Origin: Yinghuangia seranimata
Lineage (GTDB): Bacteria; Actinomycetota; Actinomycetes; Streptomycetales; Streptomycetaceae
Assembly: GCF_029953285.1 (NCBI RefSeq)
Contig: NZ_JASAOI010000062.1
Span: 37,465 to 101,464, forward strand
Length of the DNA stretch: 64,000 nucleotides
Direction of reading: 5' to 3'
Shown here: in pieces, positions 16,901 to 24,735 of the stretch
Numbering within the stretch: position 1 is the stretch's first letter
Layout of the letters: each line of letters opens with the position of its first letter
The notes under the pieces: generated by a model
What the model saw: the letters and a program-made list of their open reading frames with translations, nothing else
Told to the model about the DNA's origin: nothing
The model's database searches: none
Position numbers and translations under genes: made by a program

Positions 16901-17767
16901 ACGCCCGAGCAGGCCAAGTTCACCGTGTACGACTCGCTGCTGAGCGAGTTCGCCGCGATGGGCTTCGAGTACGGCTACTCGCTGGCCCGCCCGAACGCGC
17001 TGGTGCTGTGGGAGGCGCAGTTCGGCGACTTCGCCAACGGCGCGCAGACCATCATGGACGAGTTCATCTCCTCCGCCGAGCAGAAGTGGGGCCAGCACTC
17101 CGGTGTCACGCTGCTGCTCCCGCACGGCTTCGAGGGCCAGGGCCCGGACCACAGCTCGGCGCGCATCGAGCGCTACCTGCAGCTGTGCGCCCAGAACAAC
17201 ATGACGGTCGCGGCGCCGACGCTGCCGAGCAACTACTTCCACCTGCTGCGCTGGCAGGTGCACAACCCGCACCACAAGCCGCTGGTGGTGTTCACCCCGA
17301 AGTCGATGCTGCGCCTGAAGGCCGCCGCGTCGCGCATCGAGGAGTTCACCACGGGCGAGTTCCGGCCGGTCATCGGGGACACCACGGTGGACCCGAAGCA
17401 GGTGCGGCGCGTGGTCATGACGTCCGGCAAGTTCTACTACGACCTCGAGGCGGCGCGCACCAGGTCCGGTGCCACCGACGTCGCGCTGGTCCGGGTCGAG
17501 CGGCTCTACCCGCTGCCGATCGAGGAGATGCGGGCCGAGCTGACCCGGTACGGCATGGAGCGGTACGGCAACGGCCTGGAGCTCGTGTGGGCCCAGGAGG
17601 AGCCGGCCAACCAGGGCGCGTGGCCGTTCATCGCGCTCAACCTGGTCGAGGCGGGGCTGCCGACGCCGCGCCGCATCGCCCGCTCGGCGGCGTCGTCGCC
17701 GGCGGTCGGCTCGGCCAAGCGGCACGAGGCGGAGCAGCAGGACCTGGTGGCGCAGGCGTTCGCGTAA
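13985..17767 (+). CDS. kgd: Multifunctional 2-oxoglutarate decarboxylase/dehydrogenase (E1 with E2-like domain)
   Basis: 1260 residues, the actinobacterial fused SucA/Kgd. Order: a short N-terminal E1o segment ([14 protein letters not shown], [16 protein letters not shown]), a Pro/Ala-rich linker (about 45-145), an E2-type succinyltransferase domain (about 155-395) with its DHR catalytic triplet near residue 360, then the thiamine-diphosphate E1 (about 420-1260; [33 protein letters not shown]). It makes succinyl-CoA or succinic semialdehyde from 2-oxoglutarate in the TCA cycle, with lipoamide dehydrogenase and E2p supplied elsewhere. GTG at 13985 is chosen because SSQSPSNP is the usual N-terminus; open frame upstream is uncharacteristic. 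Confidence 0.95.
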   Translation: MSSQSPSNPMASFGPNEWLVDEIYQQYLQDPNSVDRAWWDFFADYKPSSADAAPAAATADSSNRSAAITTSTPSAPGSAGSAPVSNQVPAPAPTGPAATTPGPASSHPMVTSGVSNNAAVAKPTPADPPPAKPKAATPVQASVNGPETVQLKGPAARVVANMDASLTIPTATSVRAVPAKLLIDNRIVINNHLKRARGGKVSFTHLIGYALVQAIKSMPAMNQGYQEVDGKPFLVKPEHINLGLAIDLTKPNGDRQLVVAAIKKSEDLDFFGFWQAYEDIVRRARANKLTVDDFAGVTVSLTNPGGIGTVHSVPRLMPGQGTIVGVGAMEYPAEFQGASSDTMARLAVSKILTLTSTYDHRIIQGAQSGEFLRRMHQLLLGEGGFYDEIFASLRIPYEPVRWVQDISASHEDDVNKTARVQELIHSYRVRGHLMADTDPLEYKQRRHPDLDVVEHGLTLWDLEREFAVGGFAGQSMMTLREVLGVLRDSYCRTVGVEYMHIQDPQQRRWIQERVEVPHSKPDRQDQLRVLRKLNAAEAFETFLATKYVGQKRFSLEGGESTIPLLDAIIQSAAEAGLDEVAIGMAHRGRLNILTNIVGKSYAQVFREFEGNIDPKSMHGSGDVKYHLGAEGTFTSDDGAQVKVSLVANPSHLEAVDPVLEGVVRAKQDIIDMAGAGFTVLPLLLHGDAAFAGQGVVAETLNMSQLRGYRTGGSVHVVINNQVGFTAAPASSRSSMYATDVARMIEAPIFHVNGDDPEACVRVAELAFEYRQAFHKDVVIDLICYRRRGHNEADNPSFTQPLMYDLIDKKRSVRKLYTEALIGRGDITVEEAEQALKDYQDQLEKVFAEVREATTAQLPAHAEPQPLPEFPAPVGSAIATETVKRIVESQISLPDGFTVHPRLQPQLQRRAAMVEDGTIDWAMGETLAFGSLLMEGHPVRLAGQDSRRGTFGQRHAVLVDRESGGEWTPLANLTPEQAKFTVYDSLLSEFAAMGFEYGYSLARPNALVLWEAQFGDFANGAQTIMDEFISSAEQKWGQHSGVTLLLPHGFEGQGPDHSSARIERYLQLCAQNNMTVAAPTLPSNYFHLLRWQVHNPHHKPLVVFTPKSMLRLKAAASRIEEFTTGEFRPVIGDTTVDPKQVRRVVMTSGKFYYDLEAARTRSGATDVALVRVERLYPLPIEEMRAELTRYGMERYGNGLELVWAQEEPANQGAWPFIALNLVEAGLPTPRRIARSAASSPAVGSAKRHEAEQQDLVAQAFA

Positions 17768-17773
17768 GGCGGG

Positions 17774-17797
17774 CGCCGGTCCCCACCGGCGGGTTTT
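17774..17797 (+). terminator. Terminator after kgd
   Basis: A 7-base stem CGCCGGT/ACCGGCG with a CCCC loop, followed by GGTTTT. It begins seven bases after the kgd stop. Confidence 0.7.
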
Positions 17798-17800
17798 CCC

Positions 17801-17839
17801 GGGTTCGCCCCGGCGCATACGATGCGCCGGGGCGAACCC
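17801..17839. repeat. Perfect 18-base inverted repeat between kgd and the DUF6104 gene
   Basis: The arms 17801-17818 and 17822-17839 are exact reverse complements (GGGTTCGCCCCGGCGCAT on the left) around a 3-base loop. There is no following T tract. It could be a second, bidirectional terminator or an mRNA-stability hairpin in the leader of the DUF6104 gene. Confidence 0.8.
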
Positions 17840-17886
17840 CTTTGGATTCCGGGCCCGAAGAGGGCCCTGTGCGAGTGGGAGCGAGC

Positions 17887-18063
17887 GTGTACTTCACCGA
17901 CCGCGGCATCGAAGAGCTGGAGAGCCGGCGCGGAGAAGAAGAGGTCAGCTTCGCGTGGCTGGCCGAGCAGCTGCGCACGTTCGTGGACCTCAACCCCGAG
18001 TTCGAGACCCCGGTCGAGCGCCTCGCGACGTGGCTCGCGCGGCTGGACGACGAGGAGGAGTAG
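17887..18063 (+). CDS. DUF6104 family small protein
   Basis: 58 residues, starting at GTG 17887 (VYFTDRGIEELESRRGEEEV). It closely fits the short, highly conserved, acidic DUF6104 proteins of Streptomyces relatives, which are predicted to be helical and cytosolic (SFAWLAEQLRTFVDLNPEFE, VERLATWLARLDDEEE). Function is unknown. It follows kgd but is separated from it by two strong hairpins, so it probably has its own promoter. Confidence 0.85.
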   Translation: MYFTDRGIEELESRRGEEEVSFAWLAEQLRTFVDLNPEFETPVERLATWLARLDDEEE

Positions 18064-18076
18064 GCCTCCCGGCCGG

Positions 18077-18937
18077 TCAGGCGGTACGCGCGGCGTTCGC
18101 GGTGTGCACGGCCCAGCCCACGGCGTACAGCAGCACGGCGAGCGCCGCGCCCTGGCCGAAGCCGATGGTCAGCTCGACGGCGAGGGCCTGGTGGTCGCCG
18201 CGCAGCCAGTCGGGCTGCGGGCTCGTGCGGCGGATCGCGGCGAGCGTGCCGGCGAGCGCGACCGCGGCGACGACGGTGGCGCGGGCGCGCACGGCGAGCC
18301 GACGGGGGGCGTCGTGCGGCAGCGGGCGGGCCGGCAGCCGCCGGACCCACCAGGCGAGGGCGGCGAGGCCGACCACCGAGCTGATGTTCTGCAGGACCTG
18401 GCACCACGCGGGGCCGAACGGGCTGGCGTCGAGCAGCCACGGCGCGACCTCGCGGGCGCCGGCGTCCCCGGCGTGCGTCCAGGTGTCCCAGCCGACGTGG
18501 GTGAGCCCGCCGATCCACGCGGAGACCACGAACCATCCGGCGACGCCGACGAGTTCCCGGACCCAGGGGCGGCCCTCGCGGCGTGCGGCGGCGATCCGCC
18601 CGGGCAGCACCGGGGTGAGCGGTTCCGCGAGCCGGGCGCGCAGCGCGTCGGGCAGCAGCGCGAGTGTCGGGCGCAGGAGCAGGAAGTGCCACACCCCGAC
18701 GGCCACGGCGGTGAACACGAGGTCGACGATGAGGACACCGGGCACCAGGCCGTGCGTGACCGTCCGGTCCGGGTGCAGCGGCAGGGACCGCAGGTCGACG
18801 AACAGCACGACGTCGGGCGTCATGGTGCCGATCGCCAGCGCCGAGGCCACCAGCGGCCCGCGCCGCTCCCCCACCCCTGTGCGGGTGCCGGAGCGCATCG
18901 GCAGGGCGGCGGCCATATGGCTGGCGGTGAACGGCAT
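18077..18937 (-). CDS. DUF4184 family membrane protein
   Basis: 286 residues starting MPFTASHMAAALP, the usual DUF4184 N-terminus; the 6-residue longer start at 18955 is less typical. Conserved polar residues lie at membrane edges (GTMTPDVVLF, LTHVGWDTWTH), and about six hydrophobic segments are visible (for example VPGVLIVDLVFTAVAVGVWH). The His/Asp pattern resembles membrane metal-dependent hydrolases, but the family has no established function. It converges on the DUF6104 gene. Confidence 0.82.
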   Translation of the reverse strand: MPFTASHMAAALPMRSGTRTGVGERRGPLVASALAIGTMTPDVVLFVDLRSLPLHPDRTVTHGLVPGVLIVDLVFTAVAVGVWHFLLLRPTLALLPDALRARLAEPLTPVLPGRIAAARREGRPWVRELVGVAGWFVVSAWIGGLTHVGWDTWTHAGDAGAREVAPWLLDASPFGPAWCQVLQNISSVVGLAALAWWVRRLPARPLPHDAPRRLAVRARATVVAAVALAGTLAAIRRTSPQPDWLRGDHQALAVELTIGFGQGAALAVLLYAVGWAVHTANAARTA

Positions 18938-19108
18938 CCGGTGGTTCCTCCACATTGTCTGCGGCGCGGGCCCCGCACCGTCCGGCGCGGACGGCCCCGC
19001 GCGTTCGGTGCGGGTAGTCCCTCATCGGATTCCCGCGTTGCCGGGGTAGCGATCGCGCCATCCTGGCGGTTGTATGACTCGCGGGAACAGCCGGTGGTTC
19101 CCGACCCC

Positions 19109-19163
19109 TTGACGCGCGGTCAACGCGATATATCGTGGATGACAGGGCACACGATATATCGCG
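19109..19163 (+). promoter_or_regulatory. Promoter with paired CGATATATCG operators (DUF4097-PadR operon)
   Basis: The 14-base arms CGCGATATATCGTG (19124-19137) and CACGATATATCGCG (19150-19163) form a perfect inverted repeat, and each is built around the palindrome CGATATATCG. Centres are 26 bases apart. TTGACG (19109-19114) and TATCGT (19131-19136) give a 16-base-spaced promoter whose -10 lies in the first operator. AT-rich ATAT palindromes suit PadR-type repressors, and a PadR gene is second in the operon, so autorepression is likely. Confidence 0.75.
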
Positions 19164-19191
19164 TATCACGCCCCGAAGGGGAGGGGGATTC

Positions 19192-20013
19192 ATGTCTCGA
19201 TGGACCGTCGCCGATCCTCAGGCGTTCGACGTCGAGCCCGTCCATGTGGTGCGCGTCCGCGCCGTCGCCGGTCTGGTCGACGTCGTCGGCACCGACGGGC
19301 CGACCCGGCTCGAGGTCACCGGCGTCGAGGGCCCGCCGCTGGAGGTCGGTCACGACCCGGCGTCGGGCGAGCTCACCGTCGGATACGACGACCTGAGCTG
19401 GAAGAGCCCCAAGGCGTGGCTCGACCGCCAGGTGCACGGCCGCAGCTGCCGCGTGGCGCTCGCCGTGCCGTGGGACTGCACGATCGACATCGCGGTCATG
19501 TCCGCGCACGCGACGGTCTCCGGCGTGCACGGCTGCGTCGCGGTGCGCAGCGTCGCGGGCGGCATCACCCTCTTCGGGCTGACCGGCGCGGTGGACGCCG
19601 CGACGGTCGCCGGGACCGTCGAGGCCGAGTCGCTCGCGGGCGACTTCCAGGTCGCCACGGTGTCGGGCGACCTGACGCTGGTCGAGGGCACGGGGGGCCG
19701 TGTGCGGGCGCACTCGGTGTCGGGCGCGATGGTGCTGGACCTCGACGCGTTCGGGCGCAACGACGTCCAGCTGTCGACGGTTTCGGGCGCGCTCACGGTG
19801 CGGCTGCCGCACGACGGCGACGTCGATGTCGACGTGCGCTCGTCCGGCGGTACCGTCGGTTCGGCGTTCGAAGGGCTGACCGCGCGGACCGGATTCGGAA
19901 CATCCCGGTTGGTCGGCACGTTGGGCGGGGGGACGGGGCGCTTGAGGATCACCTCGGTGTCGGGCGACGTGGCTCTGCTGCGCCGGGCTCCGGAAGGAAA
20001 GGTAAACGCATGA
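19192..20013 (+). CDS. DUF4097 family beta-strand repeat protein
   Basis: 273 residues with no signal peptide or membrane segment. The second half is a run of short repeated strands with VSG/VAG turns (ATVSGVHGCV, ATVAGTVEAES, ATVSGDLTLVE, STVSGALTVRL, TSVSGDVALL), typical of the DUF4097 putative adhesin/beta-helix family. These proteins are often encoded next to PadR regulators or envelope-stress genes; the molecular role is unresolved. A GGGGAGGGGG stretch precedes the ATG at 19192. The stop overlaps the ATG of the PadR gene (ATGA). Confidence 0.85.
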   Translation: MSRWTVADPQAFDVEPVHVVRVRAVAGLVDVVGTDGPTRLEVTGVEGPPLEVGHDPASGELTVGYDDLSWKSPKAWLDRQVHGRSCRVALAVPWDCTIDIAVMSAHATVSGVHGCVAVRSVAGGITLFGLTGAVDAATVAGTVEAESLAGDFQVATVSGDLTLVEGTGGRVRAHSVSGAMVLDLDAFGRNDVQLSTVSGALTVRLPHDGDVDVDVRSSGGTVGSAFEGLTARTGFGTSRLVGTLGGGTGRLRITSVSGDVALLRRAPEGKVNA

Positions 20014-20963
20014 CCCCCGTCTTCGGGCACGGCCGCCTGCGGCTGTACCTGCTCAAGCTGCTCGACGAAAGCCCCCGCCACGGCTACGAGATCATCCGGC
20101 TGCTGCAGGACCGCTTCCTCGGCCTGTACGCGCCGTCCGCCGGCACCGTCTACCCCCGGCTCGCCAAGCTCGAGCAGGAGGGCCTCGTCGCCCATTCGGT
20201 CGAAGGCGGCCGCAAGGTCTACCGCATCACCGACGCCGGACGCGCCGAGCTCACCGCCCGCCAGGCCGAGTTGGACGCGCTCGAGGCGGAGATCCGCGAG
20301 TCGGTGTACGAGCGCGCCCGCGAGATCCGCGACGAGGTCCGCACCTCCGCGCGCAACCTGCGCGAGGAACTGCGGCAGGCCGCGCAGGACGTCCACGAGA
20401 CGCCGCGTCCCCGGGCGTCGTCGTCCGCCAAGGGCTGGGGCGGCGCCGGCGCGGGCGGCCGCGAGGACCCGGTCTCGGCGTGGGCCAAGAACCTCGGGCC
20501 CGCGCTGTCCCAGAAGATGGTGGACCTCGCCGAGGGCCTCGCACAGGGCCTCGCCGGGCTGACCGAACAGCGCACGCAGCGGCTCGAGGACGAGATCCTC
20601 AAGCACTTCGGGCCCGACCCGCTGGCCACCGAGCGGCCGGACGTGTGGGGCGCCGAGACAGACGCCGAGGGCGCGGCGAAGGACACGACGAGCGGGTCGG
20701 ACCACATCCGCGGGGCCGCGGCGAAGTCCCGCCTGGCCGACGAGGACGTCGAAGTGCCGGTCACGTCCCGCCCGGCCCGCGAGAAGTCCCGGCGCGCGCG
20801 CCCGGGCGCCGAGGAACTCGGCGCACTGTTCGACCGCTTCCGCCACGAGATCGACGCGGTCGCGGCCCGCGCCGGCCTGACCCCTACGCAGGTCGACCGG
20901 GCACGCGACGTCGTCGTGCAGGCGTGTGCGGACCTGAAGGACATCCTGAACGAGCGCCACTGA
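20010..20963 (+). CDS. PadR-family transcriptional regulator with extended C-terminus
   Basis: 317 residues, much longer than ordinary PadR proteins (about 110-190). The winged helix is at 1-85 (LRLYLLKLLDESPRHGYEII, GTVYPRLAKLEQEGLV, YRITDAGRAEL). A long charged helix follows (about 86-135), then low-complexity linkers and further helical segments (about 160-195 and 265-315) that may dimerise or bind ligand or the DUF4097 partner. An AAGGAAAGG site precedes the ATG, which overlaps the DUF4097 stop. Paired ATAT palindromes upstream of the operon are its probable operators. Confidence 0.87.
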   Translation: MTPVFGHGRLRLYLLKLLDESPRHGYEIIRLLQDRFLGLYAPSAGTVYPRLAKLEQEGLVAHSVEGGRKVYRITDAGRAELTARQAELDALEAEIRESVYERAREIRDEVRTSARNLREELRQAAQDVHETPRPRASSSAKGWGGAGAGGREDPVSAWAKNLGPALSQKMVDLAEGLAQGLAGLTEQRTQRLEDEILKHFGPDPLATERPDVWGAETDAEGAAKDTTSGSDHIRGAAAKSRLADEDVEVPVTSRPAREKSRRARPGAEELGALFDRFRHEIDAVAARAGLTPTQVDRARDVVVQACADLKDILNERH

Positions 20964-20978
20964 CCCGTTGACCGACGA

Positions 20979-21013
20979 GCCCCCGCCGCCCGCGCGAAGC
21001 GGGCGACGGGGGC
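20979..21013 (+). terminator. Terminator after the PadR gene
   Basis: A 15-position stem with one C-A mismatch (GCCCCCG-c-CGCCCGC with GCGGGCG-a-CGGGGGC) and a GCGAA loop, starting 15 bases after the PadR stop. Confidence 0.75.
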
Positions 21014-21060
21014 GTCGCGTTACCGGGGCCCGGAGCCACGAGCCCGGCACGGTGACCCGA

Positions 21061-21086
21061 CGGCCCGACCCGTGTGGGTCGGGCCG
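21061..21086 (-). terminator. Terminator of the HExxH protein gene
   Basis: A perfect 11-base stem CGGCCCGACCC/GGGTCGGGCCG with loop GTGT, 28 bases past the stop at 21114. A diverged copy of this hairpin and its flanks lies at 24230-24260, behind the truncated paralogue. Confidence 0.75.
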
Positions 21087-21113
21087 GACCGCCGGTGTCC
21101 GGTACCGCCGCGA

Positions 21114-24100
21114 CTAGGGGTAGATCGCGATGGTGTACTTGGCGCTGTCGCTCTGCTGGTTGCCCAGTTCGAGCGTCTGTGTGCCGGTGGTGGGCAGCGC
21201 GTAGCCGGTGATGCTGCGCTGTCCGGTCGGGTTGGGCGGTGTGCTGGGCCGCGGGAGCCCGCCCACCGCGGCGAGCGTGCTGTAGTAGGGCGGGTTGTAC
21301 GGATTCCAGAACGCGGCGCTGCCCGAGCACAGGCCCGGCCCGAACGTGCAGGCCGGCCCGATGTTGGCGGCGTCCACGTTGATCTTCTGCCCGGCGGTAC
21401 CGGGGAAGGTGATCTGGGCCCGGCGGCCCCAGGTGGACATGTCCACCGTGGTGACGCTGCCGTTGGGCGTCGCCGCAGCCTTCACGACCGTGCTCAGCAC
21501 GCGCAGTTCGTACGGGAAGGGAGCGTCCGTGGGGTCGAAGGGCGTCGGCCTGATGTCCACGGCGTAGTCGCCGGTTCCCGCGCTGGTCAGCACGCGCCCG
21601 ATGTCGTGCCGCTTGGTGCCGTTGGTCATGTACTCGAGCCAGCTGTCGACCGGGTAGTACGGAACCTGCTGGGTCTCGTACACGCTGTGGACGGCCGACG
21701 AACCCGCGAGGTAGAACGTCTGGCCCACCGGCACGGAGAAGCGCAGCTTGGCACGCTGGCCCCACTTGGTGGTCGCCACCGTCACCGGAGCGCCCTCCAC
21801 GACGGCGGTCGCGGTGGGGATCGTGTTCACGTCGAGCGCGCGCAGCGAGACGTCGAGTTGCCCCGTGGTCGACGGCACTGCTTCGAGGTACACCACGCCC
21901 GGGCTGGCTCCGAGGGTGTAGAACCCGGTCTTGTAGGCGCCGGTGAAGAGTTCGTTGACCATGCCGCCGTAGGCGGTGCCGCTGCCCATCTTCGATCCCC
22001 AGGGTGCGCGCAGCGTGACGTTGGCGTCGTACTTGCCCCGGCTCGCGACGTAGAAGGTCTGGTTCGCCGCGACCGGCACGGTGAACCAGGCGTGCAGGCC
22101 CGGGACGCTGCTGACGACCGCGCCGGGGTCGCCGTCGACGGTCAGCGGCGAGACGACGTCCTGGGTGACGCTGGCGTTCCAGCCGAACGAGAGCTTGTTG
22201 TTCACCGCGTCGGACGGCTCCGCGACCAGGTCGACACGGGCGACGACGAGGGTCGCCACCATCGACGGGTCGGAGACGCGCACATACGCGTTACCCGAAG
22301 CGTCCAACGAGTACGTCTCGTTGATCGCCGGGTACAGCGCCCCGGTGGTGCTGCCGCTGCCACGCCAGGTGACGACCGAGTAGCGCAGGTTCGGCTTCGG
22401 GTCCACGTGCACCTGGAGGACGCCCTGGTCGCCGATCTTGCCCTTCTGGAAACCGGTCATCAGGTCGACGTAGAAGGCGCCGCCGGGCTGGAGTTCGGCC
22501 GTCAGGTTGCCCGTGTTCCACGTGGGGGCGAGCCCGCCGAGGACGGCGGTTCCGTGCGCGGGGCGGCCTCCGGCATACGAGTCCGTGCCGACATTGCCGT
22601 CCGCGAGGATTCCGCGCCACGTCGTGGACGCCTGCGGGTCGGTGTAGCCCGGGGCGGTGACCCATGCCTGCGTCTGCGGCGACCAGGCCGAGACCGGGTT
22701 GCTCAGCCGGTAGTTCGCCACCGCGAAGTCCAGCATCGCCGCGTTGGCGTCGAGTCCGTACCCGGACATCACGGCCTTGATGGCGTCGAGGCTCTTGCCG
22801 CCGGCGGTCGAGTAGACCTCCCACGTCAGCCGCACGAAGCGGTTGTCGGTCCGCTCGGTCAGGTACTCGGCGAGCGGGTTCACCGAGTACTGCCGCGAAT
22901 TCCCGAACCCGTCCCACGCGTTGATGGCACGGCCCGGCGAGCCCAGGAACTTGGCGAGGTTGCGGGCGTAGTACTCGTTCTCGCGGGCCTCACCGTCGTA
23001 CGACGGGTCGGCCTCGAAGCTCTTGTGCGTGGCCCACTCCGCGCTGGCTTCCATCCACCAGTTCGTCGCGCCGAGGTTGAACACGAAGTCGGCGTTGGGC
23101 ATGTAGTGGTACTGGAAGCAGTGGAACAGCTCGTGGCGCGGCAGGTAGTTGAACTGGAAGTTGATCGGCACGGGGTTGCCCGCGCCGACCGCCATGTCCT
23201 GCGGCAGCAGGATCGTCGGGTTGTGGCCCGCGCCGGGGAACTCGAACGGGAAGGCCACACCGGCCCCGTCCTTGGCGGAGGAATGGCCGACCCAGACGTC
23301 GAGCGGTCCCGCCGGGAGCGAGATGACGAAGCCCATCGCCTGGTACGTCTTCCAGGCGGACTCCAGGCCCTCGGCCATCTTGTAGACGGCGTCGGGGGTG
23401 TCGCTGCTGCGGTTGAACTCGGGCTTGAGCCCGGGCTCGACGTAGCCGCCGTGGTCCGGATCGCCGACCGTGCGCTCGATGTTGTAGTAGATGTTCGCGT
23501 GCTCGGTCACGTACAGGCACTGGAACTGGTCGGCCAGGTAGATCGTGACCGTGCCGCACGCGTTCTTCGGGTCGTCCGGCAGGTCGGCCGCGAGGGACGT
23601 GGCCGCGGTCGTGGCCGTCGCCGTCTTCGCGCCGGCCTTCTTGACGGAGAAGAGGTCGTTGACCCACGCCTTCGTCTGCGGGGTCGCGGACGTCAGGTGC
23701 TCGAACAGGAAGGCCTGGTAGCCGGCGGCCTCTTCGCCGAGCGCCTTGTCGGGCCTGAACTCGGCCGGCAGGTCCTTGGACCCGATGAGGTTCTGGACGC
23801 CGTACCGGACCAGCTGGTCGTCGTTGATCCGGTGCTGGGACCACGCCGGGACGACCTTGTCACCCGGGCCGAAGTCCGGTGCCGGGTTCGGGTTTCCGGA
23901 CTTGCCACTCGCGGCCGACCGGGCCTTGAGGGCGGCCGCCGCGGAGGCGGTCCGGGCGGCGTTGTAGGCGGGGGCGGCGGCGCTGACCGGTGGCGGTGAG
24001 CCATGGGGGTCCGGTTCGCCCGCGGCCGGCGAACCGTCCGGGGACGACACTTCGGCCGCTCCCGGAGCCGGCTGCGACGCGGGGCTTCCCGGTGGGGGTG

Positions 24101-24176
24101 GGGTGGAGCCGAATGCGGAGGGCATCGGCGCGGCGAGGAGTGCCAGTGCCGCGACCGCTGTTGCGACGCGTTTCAA
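21114..24176 (-). CDS. Large secreted protein with HExxH metallopeptidase-like motif
   Basis: 1020 residues, TTG start at 24176 behind GGAGG. Residues 1-23 form a signal peptide (KRVATAVAALALLAAPMPSA), and a Pro/Gly/Ala-rich stretch follows (24-100). HELFH at 348-352 is the gluzincin-type HExxH zinc motif, with Glu376 in WWMEASAEW, 24 residues on, as candidate third ligand. Six cysteines occur, so the enzyme is probably exported and partly disulfide-bonded. The region after about 560 is beta-rich with recurring xxxxWGxRAxxxFxVPxGQxFY blocks, resembling bacterial pre-peptidase or carbohydrate-binding repeats. Substrate is unknown and I do not recognise a named family. Confidence 0.8.
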   Translation of the reverse strand: MKRVATAVAALALLAAPMPSAFGSTPPPPGSPASQPAPGAAEVSSPDGSPAAGEPDPHGSPPPVSAAAPAYNAARTASAAAALKARSAASGKSGNPNPAPDFGPGDKVVPAWSQHRINDDQLVRYGVQNLIGSKDLPAEFRPDKALGEEAAGYQAFLFEHLTSATPQTKAWVNDLFSVKKAGAKTATATTAATSLAADLPDDPKNACGTVTIYLADQFQCLYVTEHANIYYNIERTVGDPDHGGYVEPGLKPEFNRSSDTPDAVYKMAEGLESAWKTYQAMGFVISLPAGPLDVWVGHSSAKDGAGVAFPFEFPGAGHNPTILLPQDMAVGAGNPVPINFQFNYLPRHELFHCFQYHYMPNADFVFNLGATNWWMEASAEWATHKSFEADPSYDGEARENEYYARNLAKFLGSPGRAINAWDGFGNSRQYSVNPLAEYLTERTDNRFVRLTWEVYSTAGGKSLDAIKAVMSGYGLDANAAMLDFAVANYRLSNPVSAWSPQTQAWVTAPGYTDPQASTTWRGILADGNVGTDSYAGGRPAHGTAVLGGLAPTWNTGNLTAELQPGGAFYVDLMTGFQKGKIGDQGVLQVHVDPKPNLRYSVVTWRGSGSTTGALYPAINETYSLDASGNAYVRVSDPSMVATLVVARVDLVAEPSDAVNNKLSFGWNASVTQDVVSPLTVDGDPGAVVSSVPGLHAWFTVPVAANQTFYVASRGKYDANVTLRAPWGSKMGSGTAYGGMVNELFTGAYKTGFYTLGASPGVVYLEAVPSTTGQLDVSLRALDVNTIPTATAVVEGAPVTVATTKWGQRAKLRFSVPVGQTFYLAGSSAVHSVYETQQVPYYPVDSWLEYMTNGTKRHDIGRVLTSAGTGDYAVDIRPTPFDPTDAPFPYELRVLSTVVKAAATPNGSVTTVDMSTWGRRAQITFPGTAGQKINVDAANIGPACTFGPGLCSGSAAFWNPYNPPYYSTLAAVGGLPRPSTPPNPTGQRSITGYALPTTGTQTLELGNQQSDSAKYTIAIYP

Positions 24177-24229
24177 AGGGGGGAGCCTCCGATCGATCGA
24201 CGAGCACGTTGGGGGGCGTGCATGACCGA

Positions 24230-24260
24230 CGGCCCGGCCCGCGTGAACAGGGCCGGACCG
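24230..24260 (-). repeat. Duplicated terminator hairpin
   Basis: CGGCCCGGCCC (24230-24240) pairs with GGGCCGGACCG (24250-24260) with one mismatch. Sequence and flanks (gacGGCCCG..., GGACCGtCGGTGTCCGG) match the terminator at 21061-21086, showing that the 3' end as well as the 5' end of the secreted-protein gene is duplicated here. Confidence 0.7.
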
Positions 24261-24278
24261 TCGGTGTCCGGGGGTGCG

Positions 24279-24554
24279 CTAGGCCGCGGTGGTCGCGGTC
24301 ACCTTTCGCCCGGCGCGGCGGGCGGCGTGCGGCGCGGGTGCCTCGATCGGGTCGACCGGCGGCGGGGAACCACAAGGGTTCGGTTCACCCGCCGCCGGTG
24401 CCGCCGACGGCCTGTCTGGGGACGACACTTCGACGAGTCCCGGCTTGGGGCGCAAGACCGGGCCACCTGGGGGAGGTGGTGTGGAGTCGAGAGCGGACGG
24501 CGTCGGCGAGTTGGGGAGCGCCAGTGCCGCGTTCGCTGTTGCGACGCGTTTCAA
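24279..24554 (-). pseudogene. Truncated paralogue of the secreted HExxH protein
   Basis: Reads as 91 codons from TTG 24554 (KRVATANAALALPNSP...) to TAG 24279. It aligns with the first ~80 residues of the 1020-residue neighbour: KRVATA.AALAL, STPPPPG, EVSSPD, AAGEP.P.GSPPPV are shared, and the ribosome-binding site and TTG start are the same (GGAGGCTCC upstream in both). The hydrophobic core of the signal peptide is broken by Asn and Pro, and the metallopeptidase and beta-rich regions are gone, so it cannot function like its neighbour. With the duplicated terminator it looks like a tandem copy that lost its centre. Confidence 0.75.
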
Positions 24555-24735
24555 GGAGCCTCCGTTCGATGCAGCCGCGATCACGGCCAGACGGGATTCT
24601 GGCAGCGGAGATCGCGAAGTCGGAGGCTCGGAGCGGCACACCGGACCCGGGGCAACCGGGTGCGGTTCTCACCGTGCGGGGGTCAACCGCCGTGCGGGCA
24701 GAGCGGCTTCGGGAGAGGGCGGGGTCGGTTCCGGG

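Larger units (their letters stand above)
24177..24735. other. 559-base gap holding a decayed paralogue
   Basis: Between the secreted-protein gene and the PucR gene there is no intact gene. The stretch holds a truncated copy of the secreted-protein N-terminus (24279-24554), a copy of its terminator hairpin (24230-24260) and, right of these, about 180 bases in which I see nothing. Confidence 0.75.

Noticed and set aside
14066..17818. A 1250-codon open frame antisense to kgd
   Set aside because: It mirrors a certain gene, has Arg/Gly/Val-rich composition without any domain, and arises from the absence of AT-rich stops in high-GC DNA.
21072..23999. A 975-codon open frame opposite the secreted HExxH protein
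   Set aside because: Low-complexity Arg/Val/Gly translation with no motif; the opposite strand has a signal peptide, zinc motif and a terminator.
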